Of a stretch of 35,980 bases of DNA, positions 1 through 9,735 are shown in pieces. This DNA comes from Scleroderma bovista (lineage: Eukaryota; Basidiomycota; Agaricomycetes; Boletales; Sclerodermataceae): contig JAYMGJ010000250.1 in assembly GCA_037178675.1 (NCBI GenBank), positions 1-35,980 on the forward strand, written 5' to 3'. The notes beneath the pieces were generated by a model. The model was not told the DNA's origin. It saw only the letters and a list, made by a program, of their open reading frames with translations, and did no database searches. Each line of letters begins with the position of its first letter. The stretch's first letter is position 1. A program made the position numbers and the translations under genes.

Positions 1-84
1 GTGCTGGGTGTTATGTGTCGGCCGCATCTATTGCTGCATCAATTTAGTGCCGACGGTTCCTCGTGCCGGATCTTGGCCTAACGG

Positions 85-1610
85 TAGTTTACTTAACACT
101 ATATGCACGGCGATACATCTATATAGAGGACATAGTATCTAGGGCCTAATGGGTATACAGGGAGATCAACTTTGTGGCCCAACGCACTCAATGGGACACC
201 TATCCACATGCCTTCCCAACTATATAGTTGTTCCCGCATTGAGGGCTTGTTTAATCCTCTGGGACACCCCATTCATGGCTTGTCACTTTAAAATGTACTT
301 GCAAGGTTTGCCTGCATAGCTAGATAACACCTCTGCTAGGGCCTTGTTACGACCATGCCCAACTCCGGGTCTTATCCGGTCACTCCGGTCGCATTGCAGC
401 TCCACAGCTCAACTCTGGTCGCTCAACACTTACTCCGGTCACGCTCGCGCAGATATGCCTCCGCTAACTACGACCCTTGGTCTATACTCCATTCGCTCTT
501 ACTACACCTCGCCGTCTACCCTGCCTTGACGTGAGTTCTCGTGAACTCAATATATCCTATACCTTGTAGCATTTTCACTGGACCTGACTTTATTTTATCC
601 GGACCTGACTTTATTTTCACCGGACCTGACCTAGTCCTAACTCCGGTCATCCCTTGTCCGCTATTAGGTTGTTTACTTGTCACCGTATGTACTCGACCCT
701 AGTTCTACTTAGTATAAGTACCCTCCAGTTTACCTTGTACACCTCAGTCTGAAATCATCTAAGTCACTACTCCTGATCCTCTGTCCGTCTCCGTCTCTAT
801 CTCCGTCTGACCGGAACCTACGCAAGGGATCAACGCTTGCCGTCCTTGTCGTTGAATCCAAACGGTCGCAACTCCGGCCCGGGCTAACCTCTGCCCAAAC
901 CTCTGACCTCCCCTCTCGTCCGCTTTCGTCCGGACTTGACCGGACCCCCTACCGGAGTAGACCCGGACTTGACAGGCCTGCCCAATGCTATGGGATACCA
1001 TGGCCATTGCCTGTCAGACTGAGCTGGGCGCACTGACTATAAATGATGCTGTCTCCAGGGCTTGCCCAGAGTTATGGGACACCACACCTGTGGCTAGCAC
1101 CCCTTAAAGGTACAGTCTCTGCACAGCCCATTGGAATGCAAGGGACAATAGTTCCATGGCCCTTTGGTAAGAAAGGGACTCTGTTGTAGGGCCTGATGCA
1201 AAGCACGGGACACTGGCACTGCAGCCCTCCTACTCACTCCTATTTGTTGGGCTCTATAATAGAATAGAGAAGACTATATCCAGGGCCTCCTGCTCATATA
1301 GATGATACAGCACCTGGGGCTGTTATGTAATCATGGGACACCATCATATGGGGCTTGACACATTGTGTGACACCACTTTAGCGGCGTGCCTTGGGAACTG
1401 CAGGAGGCGGGGCCTACTCTGCTACTTCTAGCCCCTTGGCCGCAATTCCATGGCTACCCTGCTGCTTTGGCTGCCATGCTGCTAACAGTCCTTCGGCAGC
1501 AGCGGCTATCCCTGGTTCTCTGGCCGCATTGCTGTGGCATACCTTTCTTTTGCCATGATACCGCGGCTGTACTTGTCATAGTGGAGGCCACCACTGCTGC
1601 CTGGCCATGA
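85..1610 (+). repeat. Dispersed non-coding repeat, copy 1 (split by a solo LTR)
   Basis: The same ~0.9 kb sequence recurs at 17691-18440 and 22866-23745 in the same orientation. Shared landmarks in order are a TATCTAGGGCC-like block, a 'tgagggcttg' block, several GGGACAC words spaced tens of bases apart, an 'agcccattgg' block and a tail rich in 'ctggccgcat' words. Copy 1 is interrupted by the LTR at 345-974; removing it and one target duplication restores the alignment with the other copies. No plausible protein is encoded; short open frames here do not match between copies. A TGCCG-rich leader precedes it (1-84), as it does copies 2 and 3. The class of repeat is not recognised. Confidence 0.75.
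345..974 (+). mobile_element. Solo LTR of a Ty3-type element
   Basis: This 630 bp insert begins TGTTACGACC and ends CTTGACA, so it has TG...CA termini. It is flanked by a perfect 5 bp duplication GGCCT (340-344 and 975-979), as expected for retroviral-type integration. A TATA-like octamer TATAAGTA lies at 713-720, 368 bp from the start; the LTR of the Ty3 element at 29528-30217 has the same octamer 387 bp from its start and begins TGTCACGACC, so the two are probably related. A 21 bp unit beginning GGACCTGACTTTATTTT is repeated at 580-600 and 601-621, with a partial third copy. No internal coding region accompanies it, so it is a solo LTR left by LTR-LTR recombination. Confidence 0.85.
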
Positions 1611-1898
1611 TTGGTTACAGCCATCACAGCCGCAAACTTGACGACCGGCATAAGGTATCAACTTGCGGCACCCATTGTATTGGAAGATGCGGACGACACC
1701 TCCACCCAGACATGTGCTATTCCCATTCATGCCGATGTGTTCCCTGTGTGATTTCTGCCTCATTGTTAACCTGGCCGGGTGTTGCAGCCGCAGCTCAGAC
1801 TTTGGCCGGCAACATTATATCACATGTGTCGCTTTGGCCGATATTTGATTAACCAATTATTGTTGTGATGAACATATATGTAGGTATTCATACAATGT
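1611..1898. other. Gene-free spacer with scattered GCGGCA/TGCCGC words
   Basis: No coding signal stands out here. The stretch carries degenerate TGCCGC words resembling those leading into the dispersed repeats and then becomes A+T rich towards the end of gene A. Confidence 0.5.
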
Positions 1899-2683
1899 TT
1901 ACCTACCACCCAAAGACTCCTCCCATTTCTGCCGCAATGCATTTGGTGCACGGGTTAGCATCTCAATGTCCTCCATCCTTTTTGCACAATGCTGCATCAC
2001 CTCTATATGATATTTGAGGGCATTGTCCGAGCTCCGCAACATATTGTCGCAGAAGTACCGTGCATTTGACAAGGCCTCGTCGGAGGTATACCCAACGGTG
2101 AGTAGAATGGTGACCTTTCTATCAGCAACCTTGGAAAAGCTTTAGTATCTAACACAACACGAATAAGGGAGCATACCAGGTCCGGCGGAAAGAATGCCTC
2201 TGCCTCCGATACCATGTCCCGCAGCGGCCGCGTGCTGTACCCTGCCGTACATGGGCTGTGGCCATTTACCCACCACGAGTTTGCCACTTGAAGCGTACTT
2301 GGAACCTGGACTTCGGTGGCCTTTGCATGATAGACGTTCAACTGTCGCATTGCCGCATACAGTCTTGCCAGCGGCAGATCTTCTAGTACGACCATTCTGT
2401 GCACCCTGCTCGCCATCATTGGCAATATCATCTTCGCACCCATAGCCTGGCATGCGGCAAGCACACGTTCTAAATTTACCTGGGGGCTCATGAGTGTGTT
2501 AATCAAATGTAATCATTCTCCACTTACCACTTCCGTTTGTACGTTTGCATACCATTCAGCTGTGGCCAGCATCCCCTCAGGCAGTTATTGAACTGCGTGC
2601 ACCATCCGTCGAAAGCGGACTCCAACGTATTGCAATACCATGGACAGTTCGCAGGTTTCGCGCAGTTTGGATGTGGTATTCAT
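1899..2683 (-). pseudogene. Gene A: unknown protein, three or more exons, one in-frame stop
   Basis: Three minus-strand exons join in phase: 2683-2528, 2479-2177 and 2129-1899 (TAA stop). Introns of 48 and 47 nt begin GTAAGT and GTATGC and end CAG and AAG. The join gives about 229 residues of balanced composition, mostly helical in appearance, with no domain I recognise. An in-frame TAA lies at 2587-2585 between VHAVQ and LPEGM; a CAA to TAA change would explain it, so this copy looks disabled. The frame stays open upstream of ATG 2683, so an earlier exon may exist. The gene is divergent from the TET/JBP gene, 170 bp away. The exon chain is well supported; the function is unknown. Alternative: translation could begin at a Met downstream of the stop. 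Confidence 0.6.
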
Positions 2684-2853
2684 GATTGATGGTGTGATGG
2701 CCGATTCGCCCTAAGCCTTATAACATTCAGGCAATCAATGTTCTCACGGTCCACATGTCACCTGATGCATAATTACCACATTGTGCAACCGGGCATGTGT
2801 TGTTTCGCACCGGCCAATCGCCGATCAGCCTTGTTTAGTGGATCTAGCCGAGA
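2684..2853. promoter_or_regulatory. Divergent spacer between gene A and the TET/JBP gene
   Basis: This ~170 bp gap separates the first recognised exons of two outward-facing genes. It may be a shared promoter, or may contain a further upstream exon of either gene. No convincing TATA box was identified. Confidence 0.3.
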
Positions 2854-4223
2854 ATGGAATGTGTTGCATTGCTGTTTGCAAACAGATGTCCGCAGGATGC
2901 CGCACATCCCCCACTAAAATTTTTACTCCCCACATTGTCAAAAGTCGTCCTGTATCCAATGGCCGGTGCAAATGCCGTGCCATCCAACTATACTTTGTCT
3001 GACATCATGGCATCATATATGCGGCGCCGCTTCCTGAATGAAGCATTCCCAGACTTAAATTCCCCCACCCCGGAAACACTTCTGTCCCTGCCGGTGGACG
3101 CAACTGTAGCCATGAACCAAATTGTATCCACCATCACACAGGCATACCATAATCGGAGTGAGCCAATTCTTTTATAGTTCTATTATCCCTTGCTTGATAT
3201 CCGCTGAAGTTTCGTGCGGCATTGACTTGATTAGGTTGTCTGAAAGCCTCGGACCAATGCAATCCGGCACAAATGAGCAACAGGAGATTAGGGTCCTCCG
3301 TAGACATCCTTCCTCTTTGACTGGGACCCTTTCCCGGCCCACCATTATTCTGGGAGAAGGTGACACAATTGCATTGTGGTATCTTCCCGGAGCTCTAGCT
3401 CCCTGCATCCAAGTACGGTATCATTCCACTCTCATTGTCCACTGTTGAGGCCTTTGTTTCTAGGAGCACATCGCGGCATCCATCGATTCACTTGCAGATC
3501 CACTGGAAGAGAGTATTACTAATCAATCATGGCGTACAACACACCAGTATTTCAAGGATGACGTGGATATTTTCGGGTGCTTGGAATTCTCTCCGGCACG
3601 GCACATGCTCGGCCATTCTGTGAGTACCTTCCTTCTTTTGACAATGCACTTGTTTGATCTTCTGCTAGACCCCCAATGACATTCCGGGGGTGTCCAAGGC
3701 TTTGGCCGGTCCTACGGGCTATCAATGGAGCAAGGATATATGTCTTCCGTCGGCAATACTTTCAGGTGTTCTTTCTATTATCCATCCGCCTCTATACCAT
3801 GCCGGCCACCTTGCCATGCAACACTTGACTGACTGGGCGACCGGCCATGATCCCGGAATGCTGGCGGCACTTGAAAATTGGTCCACTGTCTTCACCAATA
3901 TCTCGCTAATTGTCAATCGAAGTACCCCCCTCCACAGGGACCCACACTCTCGAGCAGATTGGTATGACATGCTAGTCAGTGTCGGTAATTATGATGATTG
4001 TGCACTGCACATTCCCAGTCTTGGGATTCAGGTATTGTACAATCCCGGCACTGTCGTTGCATTTTCCGGCCGGCTCTTTCGGCACGGCGTCAACGAGGTT
4101 GACGGAGCGAGGTGCTGTTTGGCGTATTATATGAGGGATAATATTCACCATTGGTTGAGGGTGCCACGGCCTCTTGATTGGGTGACGCCAGATAATGTCC
4201 GCAATGCACTGGTGAAGCATTGA
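2854..4223 (+). CDS. TET/JBP-type 2-oxoglutarate/Fe(II) dioxygenase
   Basis: Fungal TET/JBP enzymes oxidise 5-methylcytosine in DNA using Fe(II) and 2-oxoglutarate. Four exons join in phase: 2854-3157, 3210-3412, 3464-3619 and 3669-4223, with 49-52 nt introns, giving about 405 residues with no stop or frameshift. In the last exon, STPLHRDPHSRADWYD holds the HxD metal ligands (about H310 and D312). FSGRLFRHGV supplies the distal His (about 360), and the following Arg (about 369) before CLAYYMRDN suits 2-oxoglutarate binding. Exon 2 carries a TIILGEGDTIALWYLPG segment like the pre-catalytic region of fungal homologues. The start at 2854 is tentative, since an upstream exon is possible. The gene faces the KDZ transposase tail to tail, matching the known TET/JBP-KDZ association in basidiomycetes. 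Family assignment is firm; activity is inferred. Confidence 0.88.
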
Positions 4224-4479
4224 ATAATTAGCTTCCTGATATGATTGTTTGTTGTACTAAAATGTAATTCTGATGGTATGTAGTCCAAATTTGTTGCCGA
4301 TGGGATGTAGTGCCGCTCGGCGAGCCCAAAGTCGATTCTGGCATGATCACAATGATCCGGCTTGGTCAAGTGTAAACATTCAACAGGGCGGCACATTCAT
4401 CATTCCGGCATAGTCAACACTTTCCGGCAGATTCAACAGTTCGGCACAATTATAATTCTGGCAGCGTGAACTAATCTAG
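4224..4479. other. Spacer 3' of the TET/JBP gene
   Basis: About 250 bp without coding signal. It probably holds the 3' untranslated region and polyadenylation signals of the dioxygenase gene. From about 4380 GGCAC-type words of the adjoining repeat appear. Confidence 0.4.
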
Positions 4480-5375
4480 CATCAATCATGCTGTTGTGTA
4501 GTGGCGTGTCAGGATGCTTCCGGCAATGTGTGCCACAATGATGATAGTGCCGAATTGTTGATTGTGCCGAACTGTTGACTGTGCCGGAATGATGAATGTG
4601 CTGAATGGTTGATTGTGCCACAGGGTTGACTCTGCCACAATGTTGAGCCAGAACGGTGATTGTGCCGGAGGGTTGATTGTGCCGCAGTGTTGACTCTGCC
4701 GTAATGTTGACAGGCCAGCACAATCAATACTCCGGCACAATCAACCTTGCGGCACAGTCAACACTCCGGCAGGATCCACATCCCGGCAGTCAACAGGCCG
4801 GCACAATCAACACTCCGTCGGCACAATCAACCCTTCGGCGCCATCATTAGTCTGGCCCAGTCAACACTCCGGCACCATTACCAGTCTGGCACAGTCATCA
4901 TTCCAGCACAGTCCTACCTCAGAGCGTGCTCGACCTGGACAGCTTGTGCCGCAGTGTTGACTCTGCCGTAATGTTGACAGGCCAGTACAATCAATACTCC
5001 GGCACAATCAACCTTGCGGCACAGTCAACACTCCGGCAGGATCCACATCCCGGCAGTCAACAGGCCAGCACAATCAACACTCCGTCGGCACCATCATTAG
5101 TCTGGCCAAGTCAACACTCCGGCACACTCAACCCTCCGGCACAGGCAACATTGCGGCCGAGCCAACACTGCGGCACAATCATCATTTCGGCACAATCACC
5201 ATTCTGGCTCAACATTGCGGCAGAGTCAGCCCTCCGGCACAATCAACCTTTCGGCACATTCATCATTCCGGCACAGTCAACATTCCGGCACAATCAACAA
5301 TTTGGCATCATCATCATTGCGGCACACGCTGCTGGAAGCATCCTGACACGCCACTACACAACAGCATGATTGATG
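4480..5375. repeat. Compound satellite: ~230 bp inverted repeat enclosing a ~140 bp direct repeat
   Basis: The left arm (about 4480-4710) is the reverse complement of the right arm (about 5130-5375). The outermost bases, ending in CATGATTGATG on the right, match closely, including a run around 'ctgacacgccactacac'. Between the arms a ~140 bp segment occurs twice in direct orientation (about 4681-4822 and 4944-5085). The building block is a ~17 bp word such as GGCACAGTCAACACTCC. Arms and units differ largely by CG versus TG or CA. It lies between the convergent 3' ends of TET/JBP and KDZ. Open frames across it are products of the repeat, not genes. Confidence 0.8.
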
Positions 5376-5795
5376 CAGTGAACTATGACACATAGGTTAT
5401 AGCTAGCTGTTGCACCGGCACACAATGGTTTCTAGCTGCGGTAGTTGATTGTTATCAATGCCAGCAGTCGTGGAACTACGAGGACCACGGCCGGTAGGCC
5501 CATGATTGCACCTCTTCCCTTGGCAGATTTATATTTACATATTGGCCGAAGGGTGTGCATGCATGGCATTCAATTGCTGCTGGTACATGGCTTTTCCATT
5601 CCGGCTACCAGCGAATCTACGTGCCACTGTTCATGACCCTCCCATTCCATCATCCATTCATTCCAAGGTATGCACCCCATAAATACCTTGCAGTTGCACC
5701 TTGTTTTCTCCACTAACAGCCACTCGATGATCCATTTTAAATATGTCCTCTTTGCATACCATATAGTGGTATTTGATGCCGATGGTCAATGCCAA
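5376..5795. other. Spacer, possibly holding two further 3' exons of the KDZ gene
   Basis: On the minus strand, reading can be continued in phase from the last sure KDZ exon through two short candidate introns. One starts with GTAGAC and the other with GTATTT. The chain reaches a TAA near 5537. The first donor is weak, so the simple stop at 5796 was kept. Otherwise no features are seen. Confidence 0.35.
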
Positions 5796-8700
5796 TCATA
5801 CACAACCAAGTCTACCATACATTTGACATTGCTTTGCTGCATAGCATGCTCTCCCCATCTCTCCGCTCATATTAGCCTCCTCCTTTTGATCTCTCCAAAG
5901 TGTTTCCCTATACGAAAGAAATTGTCTTGTCCAGGTGGCTTCACATGTCAATAGTTTTACCTCTTCGTCCCACCTGTCTCGCAATGCTTTCGCCCTCAAC
6001 CAATGCACCCGGTAAACTATACATGTCAGCCGGTGTTAACATGAGGAGCAATCATCTTACATTCAGACATCCAATCATTGACCTCTGTATCCCGCGGCAC
6101 ATCCATTGTCCAAAACCAGGCCAAAGTGTCATCCCTATGACCCCTTGCATTTGGGTCGGCAATGGTTGCACTGATCTTTAGGTCTTCTTTCCTCAACATT
6201 TTGTATCGGTTCAATGTGTTGCCGCTTGCATTCAATGCTATCATTTGTTTCCGGCACCGACGATATATTGCCGCATGCCGCTGCACTTTCACATCGGCAC
6301 TACCCACCTTCCCCCAGGCCCTCGTAGTCATATTGTATGTCCCGGCATGTCTGACATCGGTCCGGAAGATGACTGCCTTGTGTGCCAGCGAAACCCTTAG
6401 TTCATGTAGAGCATCGTTGGCCTGACCTTCCCTCAATCGTAACTCCTGATCCACCATGGTTAAAAGCCCCAACCTATCGGCTTGCTGCATCCCCAGGTAC
6501 GACGGCAAGGGCAGTACCACAGCATCCGAGTAGTTGGGATCTTGTGGGTGGAATGTGTCTGAAAATACATCTTCACCATCACCTTCATCGATGTCCATTG
6601 TGGAAATGAGATTATCCGAGATGTCCTCATTCCAATCTTCGCCTAGAAATTGGGAAGCTGATTCACAGAGCCGATCAATTTGCATCTGCAGGCGGTCCTG
6701 CCGGCGGGCAATAGACAACCTTTGTGTTTCCGTCGCCCTTGCATGAATGTGGCGGACATCTATGGCCAAAATAATTTGTGATTCTTCGGCTTTCAATACC
6801 CTTGCCATCCATGTTGCTGCCCCACGCATACGACCATCCGGTCCCTGATTACTTATAATATCCATTTCGATCGACTTCGTTGTTTGAGCTGTCATATACG
6901 TCAAATTGGTTTGAAATCAGCCAAGCAAGTAAATACCTTTTTCCAGCTGCACCTCAAATATGTCCATTGATTTTGGATCAGTAGCCCTATTCTCCAAAGC
7001 CGATTTCTCTTGCTGTGCCCAAAGCTCATGCAACTCGACCGGAACCCTTGTATCAAGCTCCGCAAATGCTCCTTCCGCGGACATCAGTGCCTCTTGAGCA
7101 TTCTTCAATTTTCTTTTCAGGGAGATGGCTGTGCAATATGTCGTTGGCATACTTCACCCAAAATCTGCAAGATATTGTGATACCACTCACGCATCCGCAC
7201 CATCTTTAAGAAGTTGTTGTCATTCATTTGAAAATCAAGCAGCTCCTGTCTATGCGGCGTTGCCATTCCGCGGGCCGATGGCGAAATGATGTTAAGAGAG
7301 GACCAGAGAGTCTCCATAATTTCACCATCGACGCGGCCTACACCAGAAATGAAATTGGGAGCATATCGGGTGAAACATTCTGCCTTGTGACCATGTACAT
7401 GCCAGAGCCCAATGCTAGGTTGAATCCATAGCCCAGGTGGTAAGGATATAAAATTGTTTGCTTCTAGCCGGCGCTTTAGGTTTTTGCTGTATTGGCAATT
7501 GATGTCATAAAAGGTTATGACTTTTTGTTGCGGATCCATCCCATGTTGCACGGCATGTGCCAGAGCATAATCCATATTTACCTGCCTATCTTCCTGTTAG
7601 GGTGGAATGCATGCAACATGTCGGCACATACTGCTCTCCCTTCTGAAAGTCAACCATTGCATGGGGTACAAAGCATCCATGCCGCGCACATGCACACCCG
7701 CCAATTCCAGTAGATGCCAGCTGATTTCTTTTAGCATTTGCCTGGTTTACTGCTCGATGGTTGCTACAGTCAGATTTCTGTGAATTCCATTACAATGCTG
7801 AACCGTATTGTAAACATGTGCAATCACAAACCTCGACCCGGTTCAATGTTCCGGCCAGATAATCCTTATATTCCGGCATTGTAACCATGAATCCCATTCC
7901 GTCCATGAGCCAAACTTCATTAGCTGAATTCTTTGGCCGCATATGCTCGGCCTTGAAGTTTCCATCCATCACGATGGTCCTAGAATATTTCCACCTATAT
8001 CATGCAGCTGCTCAATAAGTACAAGTAAAAATAAAACATTACTTACTCCGAGAGGTCTACATCTTCACTGGATGGAATGTTTACTCCTGGTTGTGGGCAT
8101 GCCGGACAGAACAGCACCAATTCCCCCCTCTTGGGATCAGGAGATCCTGGATGAAAACCTTGCCATTTCAACAGCTTTAACAGCCTCCACATCCTCGACA
8201 CCCTGAGTAGCTCTCTGTATCTGTTCTTGGATCAGTGTTGGTGGTGTCATCGGGTCCTTAATATCATGCTTTGAACTCACCGGTACAAGGCCGGGAAATG
8301 CATTGGATGTGACTCGCCGAAGCTTGCTGTAATAATTCATGGCAGAGGTGCCGCACTCCACATTATCCATAATGAAGTCATCCAATACTTGGAAGGTGAA
8401 TACAGTCCTAGGTTCCTTTGTAGTTGCCGGGAAGAGTCCTGCTTTGACCAACTGCAAATGCGAAGCTCCTGCATCTGGACAGTTACAATACCTCACATCG
8501 CAAAAATGTACCCCAGATGTATGCACTACAGTTAGGCAAGACCTGTCCGTTCCTCCAGAAAGATGATGTGGTCTTGGTTGGTCCTGAATATCCTCCCATT
8601 CATCCTCAACATCACCAGCAATGTCCTCACCATCCATCCCGCCATTCGGACACGGATCCCCACCATGGCCGAGGTGTACCACCAACCCAGCCTTCTAAAT

Positions 8701-9314
8701 GAGTTGTTGCTGTATGCCACGTAGAATTGATGACTCACCAGTCGTAACGATGATTCCTCAAAGAATGTACCGTTCCATTGGTCCACCCGGTGGAAGGGCC
8801 GCAACTTGTGTTCCTTTCTGCAACAGGAACTGCAGAGCAAGGGCCGGTGGATGCATTCGGCGCATCTGTACGTGCCATCTCCTTGACACAACATGCAGAC
8901 CCTTGGGTGAGGGGGTGCCTCCATGTCCAGAAGGACCTGGAGGTACCTCTGCTTGTATGGCAACCATGCCAATAAGTAACTGTCCTATTATGCCTTCAGG
9001 AGGACATGGCAAGTGCAGGATCGGAATAAATCACACACCTGATTCTTTGACACACCTGTTCTCTTTCGGGGTGGAAGATCATCCATGGAAATGTATGGCT
9101 GGCCATCATCTGGAAACAGTTGGGATTGTTCTAATCCTATAGATGCTGACTGGGTCGGAGTGTCATTTGAAGGAGCTTTTCCATGACGGGCCTTCTTTCG
9201 GGGCGTTGCCTTCACCATCTTATCAATAGATCCCCTCCTTGATTTGAATGCCTGCCATGTTACATGAACCACCGGAGTAGAGCTACCAGCAGGTTGTATC
9301 TTGGACTTTGCCAT
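5796..9314 (-). CDS. KDZ (Kyakuja-Dileera-Zisupton) transposase with CxC2-type cysteine cluster
   Basis: This is a DNA transposase of the KDZ superfamily expanded in basidiomycetes. Ten exons join in phase with no stop or frameshift: 9314-9039, 8984-8739, 8694-8281, 8225-8047, 7994-7832, 7777-7632, 7585-7191, 7128-6937, 6888-6061 and 6016-5796, giving about 1,020 residues. Residues about 122-151 form the zinc cluster (CMLC, CAEC, CSSCC, then His), followed by DVRYCNCPDAG and LFCPACPQPG. The nuclease-like core has MDGNFKAEH (about 382), FYDINCQYS (about 502) and GVGRVDGEIMETLW (about 555-570), whose acidic residues probably form the catalytic centre. The C-terminal part contains LREGQANDALHELR and RVHWLRAKALRDRW, typical of the family. 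ATG 9314 was chosen because the upstream frame looks non-coding. The intron before exon 8 is the least certain. Gene B diverges from it; TET/JBP converges on it. Confidence 0.9.
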
Positions 9315-9735
9315 GAGTGGTATCTGATGAGGAAATCCCTGCACAAAGTCTTTCCACATTGTATCTCACTGAAGCCTCATTGAAACAGCATGGACAGTGA
9401 TCGGAAAGGGATCTTTGGATCTGCCGATTTGGATCTAGCTTTTGTAATATGGACTTGAAGATCAGGCACCAATGCAAAAATCCCATATATGGTGGCCGCT
9501 ACTGAATTAGATGCTAAGTTAAAGTCCGGAAATAGCTTGTTAGCTGCCGAACAACATAGCCGGCCCCAGAAGTAGCTAGCTCACCAATGGACTTTCCAAA
9601 AGAGGTCAGCGTGGAGGAATTGAACACTAATTGACATGGGAGAAACAATAGCTCGGGAATCCTTCAACAAAGTGTCCGGGACTTCTCTAGCACAGCACCA
9701 CTCAAAAAAGTATCTAAGTCTACTCAACATACAGC
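9315..9735. promoter_or_regulatory. Divergent intergenic region between KDZ and gene B
   Basis: This 421 bp spacer separates two outward-facing genes and must contain the promoters of both. No canonical TATA box or repeated operator-like motif was identified by eye. Confidence 0.4.

Noticed and set aside
3669..3780. Apparent frameshift at the start of the last TET/JBP exon
   Set aside because: Using the GTGAGT...TAG intron ending at 3668, the exon enters in phase, and the frame is continuous to the stop.
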